The translations under genes were made by a program, and so were the position numbers. The notes beneath the pieces were generated by a model that ran no database searches, was not told the DNA's origin, and saw only the letters and a program-made list of their open reading frames with translations. DNA of 64,000 nt from Patellaria atrata CBS 101060 (lineage: Eukaryota > Ascomycota > Dothideomycetes > Patellariales > Patellariaceae). The stretch is from the NCBI GenBank assembly GCA_010093705.1, contig MU006103.1, positions 615,124 through 679,123 on the forward strand, given 5' to 3'. Below are positions 49,387-61,329 of the stretch, in pieces (position 1 is the stretch's first letter; every line of letters begins with the position of its first letter).

Positions 49387-49793
49387 TCTTAGAAGAACGT
49401 ATTTTATCAATCTAAGTAATGAAGATCTAATGGTTTTTCTAAAGCACCTTATCCGGGAATAACATCTCTTGAGCAAGTTGCGATTATCAAGGTAAAACTA
49501 ATGCTACAGCTGTAAAATGAGCTTTATCGTAAAGGGGATCACAAGCAGCAAACAATGAACGAAGAGATATGATTAGAGGGGCGATGAGAGACAATGGTAT
49601 TCTGAAAAGCTCAGGATTTGATGAAGACTTCACTGTAATAAGAGTAATGTAGGAAGACGTTGAGGAGAATTCCAAAGTTGAAAGAGGAGTGCAAATGTTC
49701 CATTTTTGCCGCTTAGGTTGCCGTAGAACTTAGGAGTAGATCATAGGGCAGAATTAAGGGCAGTGAAAGACTTGGCGAGCTAAGACTTTCGAC
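49387..49793. other. Upstream region of the Zn2Cys6 gene
   Basis: No gene recognised; presumably the promoter of the regulator. Confidence 0.4.
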
Positions 49794-49796
49794 ATG

Positions 49797-50090
49797 ACCA
49801 TCCATCATCCATCATCCATCATCCATCATCCATCATCCATCATCCATCATCCATCATCCATCATCCATCATCCATCATCCATCATCCATCATCCNNNNNN
49901 NNNNNNNNNNNNNNNNNNNNNNNNNNNNNNNNNNNNNNNNNNNNNNNNNNNNNNNNNNNNNNNNNNNNNNNNNNNNNNNNNNNNNNNNNNNNNNATCCAT
50001 CATCCATCATCCATCATCCATCATCCATCATCCATCATCCATCATCCATCATCCATCATCCATCATCCATCATCCATCATCCATCATCCC
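49797..50090 (+). repeat. 7-bp minisatellite (CATCCAT)n spanning an assembly gap
   Basis: Perfect tandem 7-mers on both sides of a run of 100 N (49895-49994). The array therefore probably continues through the gap and its true length is unknown. The reading frame through it is an artefact of the repeat. Confidence 0.95.
49895..49994. other. Assembly gap of 100 N
   Basis: One hundred unknown bases, the conventional placeholder length for a gap of unknown size, inside the minisatellite. Confidence 0.95.
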
Positions 50091-50154
50091 TCATCTTTCC
50101 TTTATCCCTTACCAACCGAGTTACGATTTTGGATTAAGCGGATTTATATGCCAG

Positions 50155-51564
50155 ATGCCGGGAGGTCGTACTAGCAGTAAACGAAATCTCTCTCATCCTT
50201 ATTCCTCTCCCCCTTACCGACCAAAGCGCCGTCCTCCCAAGTCACCTCTGTCGCACCCACCTCCCCCATCTTCTCCACCCACACCGGAAAAGCAGAGCAG
50301 TTTGCGGGACCCCAACCGAATTCTCCTTACCAGGGAAGCTCTGCGGAAGCACCAACGTGCCACCAAAGCATCAACTCATCAGACGAGGGACGGCGCAGAC
50401 AAGCGCATGGAAACTCGGTAGACTTGGTTCAATCCGTGACTAGAGACTCTAGAGCCAGTGCAGCTATTCAAACTTGTGTCAAAGAAGTGAATTCCCATGT
50501 GGAAGATCTCCGCGGCGTACATAATCATCTCACCTTGGCCTGAACAAGGTAATAGAAAGCTAATGTGCTGATTGATAGTTTCCGATTCCAGAAATAGAGT
50601 CTGAAGAGGAAGTGGAGTCATTGGAAAGTGAAGAATTCATGACACCTTCCAAAACTAAACGGAAACCCAACGGTTCTCAGACATCCAGCCAATCAAAGAG
50701 ATACCAGTGCGAGAGCTCCACCGGAAGAACGACCAAGTCCGGTACATATGATGGAGACCTTGAGTACTACCTTAAGAGGGATGACATGTGGAACCTAGAT
50801 ATCTCAGACCCCACGAATCTGATAGACTTGCAGAATATGCTTCGCCAACCCCTACCCCAGGACGACAATGCTCATACCGATTTCATTGCATTCAAAGCTG
50901 CCTTCAAGGCGGCTAAAGACGGGAGGGAAGTCAGGGACTGTTTCACACCAAAGCTCTTAGGCATTGGGGAGGTTTTGCAAGCGGGGCTGACAAACATTTC
51001 ACCAATTACGAGCCCCTCGTGGAGGAGGTGAAAGTGAAGAACGCTATACCGGATACATACTACGGCGCAGACCCCCTCCGTCTTGAACTCCGGGTACGCG
51101 AAGATCTCAGTCACTTTGTACAACCCAAGAAGGATTTAGGGTGGCCCGTTCTGCCGTCCTTCTTCATTGAAGTCAAAGGACCCGAGGGCAATGCTGCTGT
51201 TCTCAAGCGTCAATCAGTATATGACAGTGTTCTAACTGCACGTAGAATCCAGCATCTTCGTACCTACTATTGTGATGACGAGGATGAGTTATTCGATGGC
51301 GCTGCATACGTGCTGTGTGCCACTTTTAATGATGGACGTCTAAGGTTTTACGCAACTCATGTTGTACGTGCCTCAAACCGTAACGGTATGAAAAATCATC
51401 ACACTGAAATCATGGACTTTGCGATCGATAACCGGCAAGACGAATTTGTTAAAGCTCGCGCTGCGATGTGGAATGCGCGACAATGGACTGATGACCGGAG
51501 GAACGAAATGATCGATGCTGCGAATGCTTTTCGGCCAGCTCAGGGGGACCAGCACGGTAGTTGA
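50155..51564 (+). pseudogene. Probable DUF7924-type protein gene, frameshifted
   Basis: The N-terminus is Pro/Ser/Arg-rich (MPGGRTSSKRNLSHPYSSPP). The middle reads in another frame (LVQSVTRDSRASAAIQ, about 50421-50520). From about 50583 an acidic segment (ESEEEVESLESEEF) leads to a conserved core: DLEYYLKRDD and then, in a shifted frame, HFTNYEPLVEEV, FFIEVKGPEGNAAVLKRQS and FYATHVVR. The shift falls at the G-run 50983-50986, where one more G would join GEVLQAG to ADKHF. This resembles the widespread fungal DUF7924 family by memory; function unknown. A second shift or an unrecognised intron lies near 50400-50580. It is either a decayed gene or a homopolymer error. Confidence 0.65.
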
Positions 51565-52826
51565 AACCCACAAGGCCTACAAGCTAAGCGAAGATGAACT
51601 AACACGAGAATTCTCTCCTTAAGGATTATACATTGTTTATGACAGTATTACTGTTACTTCTTGAACACGGTTTGTAACTTTGAAAAGACTCATTAGAAAG
51701 ATACCCATAAAACATGTTGATATAGATACCCAATCGCATGCATTTCCATGATATCGCCGCGTACGTATCCTGCATTTCGTGCGCAATCTGAGTGAGCACC
51801 CTCATGTATAACATTCTAGATATGTAGCGATTCCTGAACGCTGCTATTATCATACACAGCCGTCCCCAAATGCACAATCTCTCTAACCAATATACCGGGC
51901 TTGTCAACCAAACCTCCCTTTTGTTATCCAAGTACATCCGGATTAGGGTAAAAGCCTTGTCTTTTCCACCATTGTGTGATCTCCGATAGTAATATAGAGG
52001 ATGATGTGTGTTCCCTGCTTTTGTCCACCCCCTTATCATCAGCCGCCTACGAATATGGTACATTGGAATGGCGATGAGTGCTACGACGAGGTACAAGGGC
52101 AGATGGAGGCATTTCTCAAAAAGTCTGCTAGTACTACTGGACAATACTGCAACCAGTAGAACTCATGGTCTGTTTTTTATTATCAATTTCACCAATTCCT
52201 CACAAAATAGTCACGGAAGTGAAAGTAGTACACTCGAAAACATGATACCATAAGTTAGTAATAATATCCTTTATACCTAGAGTTACGTGTGATAATATAT
52301 AATTTGATTTTTTATAGCTCCTAATCTTCCCAACATCAAGACCTAGTGAATTCAATTGGAAGTTCAGTGTGCATTTCCGCATATATGAGATAGTTCATCA
52401 AAGCGATGAATGAGTTTGAGACCCTGGTTCCAACAATCAACTTGATGTATCGATAACGAGCTTTACTTGCTGGGTGCTGATTCTCCTGTGCAATTCGCAA
52501 ACTTGTGAAAGGTACAGTATGTGAGTTCTGAATGCTTACGGCTCATACTATGGTCTATATAAAACTTCTAGTAAAAGGACGTCTGGAACTAGAGAACCAA
52601 GAGGTACTGCACGAAGTTGGAATCCAATGCTAGTAACTTTGGAATTGGTTATTTTACATGCATGTTTCACGGCATTGCTGCCAGAACCTTCCAGCCTTAT
52701 CGTTCGAGTCGTGTAAACAGGGAACCGCTTACTCTACTATTGCCTTATATCCTGATAGTGCATACGATACTCTCTATGGTAACCGTTGTAGTGGATCCCG
52801 GACATTGGAAGTAAAGCACAATAAAT
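51565..52826. other. Intergenic region, no supported gene
   Basis: A 172-codon reverse frame (52144-51626) has hydrophobic stretches but no family match, conserved motif or splice-supported extension. I do not call it a gene. Confidence 0.4.
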
Positions 52827-53819
52827 CTATAGTAAAACCTTCAGGTCCCTTGTATTATTTGACCCAGAGAGTTTACCTTCCCAAACGCTCTTCATTGCCC
52901 TAAAATATTGTTCTGCATGCTTGGACACGTGGTTGCAATGCGTAGTATCATTGAAACAAATCTCATTGACCAACCATCCCCTACCACGAGCCTCGTCGGT
53001 GTGACTGATAACATCCTCCCATTCCACCATCTTATCGCTTTTAGAGAATATGTAGCAGATATTTCTGCAGTCAACCATCTTTTTGCGAAGGAGAGTATGG
53101 CGAATGATGTCTTCAGTCCTGTCATATCGTCCGGCCGCAATGGAGGAGAACAAAACTACGAGAATGAAGTGGATAGCCAGCGGGCCAAGAAGACTTGCTA
53201 GAAAACCTTTTGGTAGCGAAAATAGCATTGATTTGTATGATTTCCAGTACGTCCTTTTGACCGGTCCACTGTCACAAATGATACCTGCAAGGGGCAGGGG
53301 AGCTTGAAGTTGTCTGCTCAAAACGATAAGCAGCCGAGCTGCTGAGTTCGTACCACCATTCGAAAAAGTATGTATAACGATTCTTGGTTTGACCAATGTA
53401 GCCCCTGCAGAACCCTTCTTTCCATTACAGCCTGGGCGGCTTGTGCGGTGGGGCTTAATAGCCTCCCATTGTGTCGGATAGGTACTGATAAGAATAGGGA
53501 CCGCCGATTTGATGAGCAGGATTCTAGAATGCGGTGCGATCTTCGCATATCCTGTCGTATACTTGGTGATAGATATGCTTCCTTACGGCACCTAGCCAGG
53601 TGCAGATGATGGCGAGCTGACCGGGAACGGGAGAGCGTGGGTAGAGAGAGAGATGCGAGGGGCGAGCTTAGAGAAGATCGGTGGTGTTTCCTTGTCGATC
53701 ACGGGCTCGGATTCGGATTGCATCTTGGCCGCTTTGAATGCGTTCTTCGAGGAAGGTTGGGGTGAGTTAGGAAGAGGTGCTTTGTAGGTAGAAATGGTAA
53801 TGGGGCGAATGTTCAGCAT
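52827..53819 (-). pseudogene. TMEM53/DUF829-like alpha/beta hydrolase gene with two frameshifts
   Basis: The family pattern is clear when frames are followed: PPIFSKLAPRISL, then GQLAIICTWLGAVRKHI, then KYTTGYAKIAPHSRILLIKS, then TYPTQWEAIKP, then VIHTFSNGGTNSA and IICDSGP, then SKSDKMVEWEDV. Frame changes occur twice. One is at a (TC)n run (53643-53652 on the plus strand), where one TC unit too many explains it. The other is at 53566-53574, where an apparent 4-bp duplication of ATCT splits KHI from TKYTTGY. No GT-AG intron gives the join. The family is membrane-associated and poorly characterised. The gene looks recently lost. Confidence 0.75.
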
Positions 53820-53862
53820 GTTTAAGTATTTTACTGAAGAAAACCAGGATGGAGGATATCAG

Positions 53863-54199
53863 TGTCAGATGGCTGATCCCCGATAGCCTTATGTTGGAAG
53901 ATCGTCAGGATCTCCAGGAGTTCGTGTTGGAGATCTTCAGAGCTAAATGCTCAGCTCCGACTTATCGGTTAAGTATCACCAAAACTATAACATTAGCTCA
54001 CTCTTTTGATGTTATCTCTTATTTTATATCTGACGTAGGTAGTATCGTTATGTTCGCCTTGATTTGGAGATTACGTAGCTAGGCTTCGTGACGTCAAAGG
54101 GTTAATCAATAAGGTGGTCTGTCATTATATAAACACTAGATAGAATCCGTAGTTGTACGGAGAATCAAGCGACTACATTCAGTTACCCACAATCTCACA
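53863..54199 (+). repeat. Solo LTR, family C, copy 2
   Basis: Begins TGTCAGATGGCTGATC and ends AATCTCACA, 337 bp. It is flanked by ATCAG at 53858-53862 and 54200-54204, an exact 5-bp target-site duplication. It shares the segment AATCAAGCGACTAC with the 62841-63174 element. It lies between the broken DUF829-like and P450 genes. Confidence 0.8.
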
Positions 54200-54335
54200 A
54201 TCAGTAATCAGAGACATAAAAATGTGTTGATTGTCAAGTGTAAGGCGTGCGGTTCTTCTGGGAAGTAGGAAGATATTCTACCCGGACCGGAATGAGACGG
54301 TATATTACGTAACTGCACATATAGTAACTTACGTA

Positions 54336-56018
54336 TTATAAGTTATTTCTTTCTTGGCCGTAAAAACGCTTGCACCATCTCCTCAGCTCCCGCACCCTGA
54401 ACCTCAACCACGGCCCATCATGACAACAGGTTATATGCTCCTCCAACTGGAATTCCTTCGCGCGATGTCTTCCACATCGCGTACCGACATATTCTCCTCC
54501 AAGTCCTTCCAATGTTCCATTAGCACTGGCAATGTCTAAATACCATGCCGTCTGGGCGATGCTAATACTGAGCTCCGTATATGTAAAATTCTTTCCTGCA
54601 TATGCCCGCGGACCGATTGAGAAACCACTGAACATCTTACGACTCGCTTCAATAATATCCCTGTCCTCGTTCGAAGACGCGATCCAGCGCGATGGGTTGA
54701 ATGTGAAAGAGTCAGAAAAGATTAATTCGTTGTGATGAAAGGCATAAGGGGATATTACAACAATAACGCTTTTCGGGATCGGTAACCCATCGACAATGTA
54801 GTCATCCGGCAAATCTTCCCGCTAGAGGGTGAGATATAGATGAGAGGAGACATTTTCGTGGCCTCGTCGATGCAGGTGTGCAGATACCGACAGGCGGAGA
54901 GCGCAGAACCGGAGTGGATGTCTTCTAGCGAACCAAAAGTCGATCGGATTTCTGTAGTAAGCTTTTGATAACATTCGGGGTAAGCGGATATGTAGAAAAT
55001 AAGGGAAGCCATAGCTGTGGATGTGGTATCTGCACCCGCAATCAGTAGGAAACGACTTTCTGCCCACAATTCATCCTCAGTAAAGCCACCGGTTTCGGGA
55101 TCCTTGGCATCGCCTACGAAGGAGAATAGGTCATTTTTGGCGCTTTTCCCGGCTGCTAACCTGTTTTTGACTAACCGTGACATGAGTGCTAAATATTTCT
55201 CTCATCCGCATTGTGCGCTTGTTAGAACAACTGCTCAACTCATAATCTCTGCAATGCTAGACTTTGGACGTATACTCCGGCTTTCCTTACCGTCACTTCG
55301 GAAGCATCGATTAAGAAGTGAATTTTACTGCTTTTTCGCATCCAAATTGGCCCATAATGTTGTACTGAAATGCCAACTGCACTCGGTCATGTTTGAACGG
55401 GAGGGACCAATCACTCATACCACCATTCTCTGGATCTGGCTTTGACAATAGCCGTTTAAAGAAGATATTAACATGCTCTATAATCTGAGGCTCGAAATCT
55501 TGAATCTGTGCGTCGGTGAAGCCGTTGGAGAGGACCATACGCTTAAAGCAGTGCCGGTCTTTGTCAACGACCCTAAATGCATTATATGTACGCTCCAGGA
55601 GCCGGAACCATGGTTATATAGCTGATGGACTTCTGGACATGTCTACACTCGTAGAGTTCTTTTTACACGTTGTCAGTATAAAGTTGTCTCTTCTTCTTGT
55701 TGGTTTGACAAGTTGTAAGTACATACCATGCAATTCCGTGCCTCTATTTGTCACCAATTCATTCGGACCCTGCCGAAACGCGGCTCCGAAGATCCGATGT
55801 TCCTTTTCCGTCTCTAGGTCCAATCGGCCTCTCAAATTGTTTCGCGCTAGATATAAGTCCGTCAACTTCGCCAGCCATGGTTTAGGCAATCTGGGTAATG
55901 GGTGGAAGTAAACACGATATATACCGATTCTAATCACCATTTCGGAATAGCTGATAGCTGTGATGCTCATCTGAGAAATAAAAAACGTAGCCGAATTAGC
56001 AAAACGAGTAGGGCGCAA
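54336..56018 (-). pseudogene. Cytochrome P450 monooxygenase pseudogene
   Basis: P450 landmarks run in order on the reverse strand: YRVYFHPLPRLP (after the N-terminal anchor), SPSAI then TMVPAPGAY, VVDKDRHCFKR, the I-helix AGADTTSTAMAS, the ExxR region altered to EATKMSP, AYAFHHN-like meander residues (PYAFHHNELIFSDSFTFNP), and the C-terminal HDGPWLRFR. Lesions are many. A TA insertion after SAI creates TAA, and about 4 extra bases follow GAY. One A is missing in an A-run after QFGCEK. A TGG-to-TAG change falls in the TLWRED position. The heme-loop Cys is replaced: FSIGPRAYAGKN has Tyr where the iron ligand should be. It cannot make a functional heme enzyme. Confidence 0.85.
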
Positions 56019-56340
56019 GCAACCACAATGTTTCCATTCTATCCGAACCGAGTCCTACGGAACGCAATGTTGGATATACCAGCACGAACGGATGCATAAA
56101 CGGACCCAGTATGCCGAGGAACGATCCTCTTTGTAAATGCTTTACTGCTAATATTGTACTTATGCAAACCCTAATTAATGATGCTCCGCATACTGACGGA
56201 GTGAACAGAAATTGATTCCTTTTACCGTGCTTTGGACTGATGTGTTGGTCCCTCTTATATCACCGGCACGACCTTCTATGCGGGACATGCCGTCGTGGTG
56301 TAGTAATATCCGTATAGTTTAGTTTCACGCCAATATCGTC

Positions 56341-58619
56341 TTAGACACTTTGCGACGACTCACCTAGGTTTGCAAGCTGTTCTATTGATAACGTGTCGAT
56401 TGAAATTTTGCTACTGCCGTCCATTTTCTCAGTCATTCTTTTACCCTGGCCTTTTTCATTCTGATTAAAGGAAAGACATGAACGGTATAACCCCATATGC
56501 TGATATGCAGGCCGCTCCGATACTGAATCTGAACTCTTACGGGCCGTAGTGATCGCTGCAGGGCTAACTGAAATAGTTTCAACGACCCGAATCTGGTGGC
56601 CACGCCGATATATCATTGCAACCACAATTGTCTGTGCTGCCGCAAAAGCAATCAGTATCTTCATCTGCAAATTGTATGCTTCCGACGTCGTTTTTATAAT
56701 ATCGAGCTGCTCCTTTCGAGGAAACTGCCTTGATGCTTGGACTGAAGTCAGCATTTCCGACGTTGAGATGTTGCCGAAGATATGCGAAAGATGCGATTTA
56801 AGGTAGCTGTTAAACGCGGTGGTAGTAACGGAGAGGCCCAAAACACCGCCTAGGGCACGAAATTGAAGAAGTGCTCCGCTAGAGATGGCTAAAGTAACAG
56901 ATCTTAGAATGGAGTCCGCGGTTTATTCGTAGTTGCGGGAAGGTCTTACCCAAGTCCCTTTTTTCAACCACTAGCGGGGGCATCAACATCGTAATTCCCA
57001 ATACGCATCCAATGCCAAGACCGGTAAAGATCTGACAGGCATAGATAGTCGACGGGATTGTGCCGTCTGTGGGAAGAGCACAGAACCAACTCAAACCGAC
57101 GAGCTGTGCTATTGATCCGGATAAAAGGAACCAAATGCAGGCTATACCTGTCCTACCGACTACAACGTTGACGATGACACAAGTGAAGGAGATGAGGAGG
57201 TTAAAGGGGATCAGTCGTACTGCGGACGTCATTGGAGATTCTCCCCCAACGTCCTGAAACCGTTGAGGGATATTGATTATAAGAACATTGTAAGGGATGC
57301 CAGACAGGAAGGAAAAGCTGCTCCTCTTTAGCTTCTTCATTTGCCAGATAGATGGAGTTCCGAGTCGAGAGCGAAATACAACTTACATCAAAGTACCCAT
57401 CCAAGCCCGGTTGTGTACGAAGCGCCAGGGGAATATTGGTTCCAACGTGCGTTTGTACTTGGTGAAAAACCATTCATTTCCAAGGAACAGTGCCCACATT
57501 ACTCCGGAGAGGACAAACAGGATAATTGCGACGGCAGAGTTCCAGGCAATAGAAATCCCGCCTTCTAGGAGAACTGCAACAAGGAACATAGTTCCTCCCA
57601 GCAGAAGAAATGCACCGGCAACATCAAGACGTGCCAGCGAGCGTCGTGATAACCTTTCCTGCCAAGTTGGTGCATTGTACCCTGGATCACCTTGGTGTGG
57701 GAAGTTGGATGGCAGTGTTAGAAATAGCAATAGCATCGTGGCAGCACCAGCAGGGACACTAATACCAATCGTCAGTACATTTTAGTTTCCTTGACTGATT
57801 TCGCTTTATAGCATAGGACTAGCCTCACTTGAAGAGAAAGGTCCATCTCCACTCATTATTTTGACTCACGCCTCCTCCTATCAAAGGGCCCGCGAGCGAG
57901 CCAAGTGCGCCCGAGCCAGCAAACTGCGCTCCGAAGATCGGATACCTTTCTCGTGGAACCATCTCATATCCTATAGTCAGTGCAAGAGACCAGCATCCCG
58001 CCGCCCCGATGCCTTGGAATACCCTACCGATAATTCTGCTTCGATATTAGGCGTATCTGCTAAACGTTTTCACATAGCTTGTGGGACCTACAGTTCATTC
58101 ATGCTTTGTGCAGCACCGCAAGCGCCAGAAAATGCGGTGAACAAGAATAGAGTCGCAATCGCCGTATACTTGCGGCCGAAGATATCGCTCAATTTGGCCC
58201 AGATAATGATCATTCCTAGGACAATCGGTAAGCTTTTATTGAAGTCACCTTTTGTCAGCATTACCTGTATACGTGATAAGGTAACCCGTGATCACCCATC
58301 CCATCTGGTCTACTCCATGGAGTTCTCTAACGATAGTGATCAACGAAGTTCCGACAACGGATACTTCGACGTTTACGAGAAAAAGACAAAGACAAGCGCT
58401 AATTCAAGCCATATTAGCGAAGCCACATACTGGATGTTATGAGACTGACCTCAAAGACACGAGATGGAGACTCCATCCCTTGAGATATTGCTCGACACAC
58501 TGGGCTGTTACGGAGGAAGTTCCGGTACTAGTCTCTTCAAGTTGCTTTTCGTCATGACTGTAGTCCTTGCAGCTTTCTTCTCCAATAGAGGTCACCATCT
58601 CATGCTTTGGCTCCTGCAT
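56341..58619 (-). CDS. MFS transporter, DHA14 family, 14-TM drug exporter type
   Basis: Seven exons (58619-58450, 58398-58265, 58215-58092, 58035-57829, 57758-57387, 57317-56950, 56888-56341) join in one frame to 640 aa with no stop. A hydrophilic N-terminus precedes TM1 (LCLFLVNVEVSVVGTSLITIVREL). The conserved motif A region follows as AKLSDIFGRKYTAI. RVFQGIGAAGCWSLA is next, and motif C reads GSGALGSLAGPLIGGG. The C-terminal tail is about 100 hydrophilic residues. Family members export toxins and drugs by proton antiport. It is next to the dead P450, so it may be the survivor of a small degraded metabolic group; that is inference. Confidence 0.88.
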
Positions 58620-61329
58620 CGTAATTCGAATTCGAATCCGTTCGTTTAAATTAGGAAACGATAGTTTTATACGTATGTATAAACCGAGTCAAGCAGTATC
58701 AGGCGCTACCAAGTGAAGGATTCCCGTGCAACTGACTTTCTAGACATCACCTCCCCACGTAGGTCCCGATTCCTTTATACTGTCTACCAAAGTTATTCTC
58801 TACGGAGAGCCGTTCAACGAGCATCCGCAGTGCTTGGCCCAGGGCGGAGTAATAATCCAGAATAGGCGTTAATACTACATCACCGCGGGTGATCGCCCGC
58901 TACTCAAGGTGATAGACACTTATGGTATGTTGGCTTGTGTTTCCAACAATTCTCCGAGTGGCAAGGTTGATCACAGGGATATAGAGTACATGCAGTACCA
59001 CCATGTTGGGTCAACTGTTCGTGGGAGAGATACTGCAGCATGGGGTTAAGACACATGAAGCAGATACTCCCATCACCCCCGGTCGAGTTGCTAGATGTCG
59101 GTAAAATCTGCTTCGTATATTATACATCACCCGTGACCGTTTCTTGTACAACACCTCTAGTGTTATGGTTTTCCCTCTCTTCAGAAATCATTATCTATCT
59201 AATACCTCAAGTCTCTGCTACACCCCAGATTAACAGGGTCCCAGTTATATTTGGCTACACATACTCTTATCAGAAAATAGGGCCTTAATCTAGCTACGAC
59301 TGGTGTCAGACCCCAAATGCTGCTCCATGCGCCACACAGCATACACCCCTCGAAGACCTTTTTCAAGAAGGACATCAACTACTGCAGTCAATCATCGACT
59401 GATCACGCATTTAATTTCTAATCTCACCGACGGACAAGGACCCAAGAAGTAAAGGGCGCAAAGAGCACCGTGACCGTCCATGATCTGAAGAAGATCTAAA
59501 AACGGCCATCTCGGACCACTACCTCTTGCCTCTTTGGTCCAAACAGTCTTCGAGATCGTAACCCGATTTGCTCGTCATACTTTATTTGGGTAGCTGTGTT
59601 AATGTTATGACCCTCTTTTTCAATGTAGACTTCTGCAACTAGCTTCCTGGCGATCGTACAGATATATGCGAGCACTTGCTGCGCTTACATTATTGGTCCC
59701 ATGGGTGAGCTTCTCCAATCATAGGAAAGAGATGGAAACTGATCTCCCAGGTTAGATTTTCTCAGGCTCGAATATGGTCTTGGAATATCTCGGCTTCCGT
59801 GTCCTTGATGTTGTGGTCGGATTTATTCTACAATTCTCCCTCCTTCATTCCCACCTTTCTTGGAAACCCATTCACCCCTCCATACATATCTTCCCAGATA
59901 ATCTTGTAAAGGGTTATAAATACACTCTATCCCAGCGAGAGCAGTATACTGCGTACTCGTGCATGTACACAGCCCAGCTTGACAAGCTAGCCGACATGAC
60001 ACAAGATACTCTCCTCACAGTTTTTCTACACATTGTGCTACAGCAACTTCCAAGCTTCCTACGTATCCAGTGAACAATATCATCGCTTCTTCCGGCAGTT
60101 AATATAACTAGCAATTCAAAATCATATTGATTAATCGCCGTACCTTAGCGTCTTTTACACGTCTCATAGCGGCATCTAATTTGGGTCTTATCATTACGCT
60201 TACTAGACTATACTTCACTTTTCTACATCTTAACTTTGGGGGTATGACGATACCGTACCTTCAACCCTACATTGGTTATCCACTGATTGTAACTTGTACC
60301 GCTCCCCACCAAACTCGCTCGAAGTTTCCAGAGTACCAACTCGAAGCTGAAAGCATGAATGTTCTTAAGCAGTGCTTTAGATAACATTTGTTCGCAACCA
60401 GGGCTGGGTCGACAATAATCTACAACTCAACCTCGCTGACTGTCGTGTCATTATCAATCATTTTTAGGAGTTACTCCTCCCATTACTTGACACTCCCTAT
60501 TTGTTTCCATTACATTTTAAACACATTACTTACATCAATCTTGGTGTGTTCGTCACAAGGCTGAAGAAAATAAGATGGTTATTAGGTCGCCGCTAGGTAG
60601 CGCTTACCCGTGGCTGAGGGTGGTTGATATCTACGCATTGCGGAAGCTTTTACTTAGTATTAGTAGTTAGACCTAAATAAAAATTTGAACTCGAGAGATT
60701 ACCTCGCTGGATTTAAGTCTAAACCTATTGCAGCAAGTTCCATGGTAACAGGTTGAAAGTTCCAAGCACAAGGGATACCCTGTCACTTCGGAAATATTAT
60801 GGGAGCCTTGACTAATAATTTGAACAAGATGAAGGAATCGACACACAAGTTGTACTGACTCAATGACCAATCGGACTATCCTCATCGCCATCTGACCGCT
60901 TTAAAGCATTTACACTCTGAAACAGGGTGTGATAAACAGCGATCTTCATGGAATACAATATCTCTGTTACACATTTCCTCAGCATGAATACCTTTCTTGA
61001 ATCCGATCAGATGTTCCGCCTAACTATGAGCCGTTATTCCTAGAATTTCGTTTTTGTTAGTGTGAGGAATATGGATATTCCATCTAAATTCTGGACCCTG
61101 CTGATTCCCCATTTAGTCAAGTAATATTGTTTTCAACCGGAACTAGTACGGTATATATCTACCATATTAAACTCTTGCTGTTTTCCTGAGCATTTGTACC
61201 ACGTTGTGATATATATATATCTATCGTGTTATCACCTGTCGTCGGATTTATACTTTAGCCCTACTGCCTTCGCTAATTAACGTCTTTCTCTTCAAACGGA
61301 CCCTTAACTGCGAGTCAAATTAAGTTATC
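58620..61329. other. 2.7-kb intergenic region
   Basis: No gene recognised. Open frames at 59040-59288, 59774-60073 and 60127-60384 are short and without family features. No LTR termini with duplications were found. Confidence 0.45.

Noticed and set aside
49797-50090. CRISPR-like repeat array
   Set aside because: Units are directly tandem with no spacers, and the genome is eukaryotic.
49794-50174. Frame of repeated Ser-Ile-His-His-Pro
   Set aside because: Translation of the 7-bp minisatellite plus N gap, not a protein.
51626-52144. 172-codon reverse open frame with hydrophobic stretches
   Set aside because: Composition is that of an AT-rich chance frame. No family features and no conserved motif.
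54908-54915. Seventh copy of the ACTCCGGT core
   Set aside because: Lies within P450 coding sequence, lacks the full ACTCCGGTCC context and is 25 kb outside the cluster; treated as chance.
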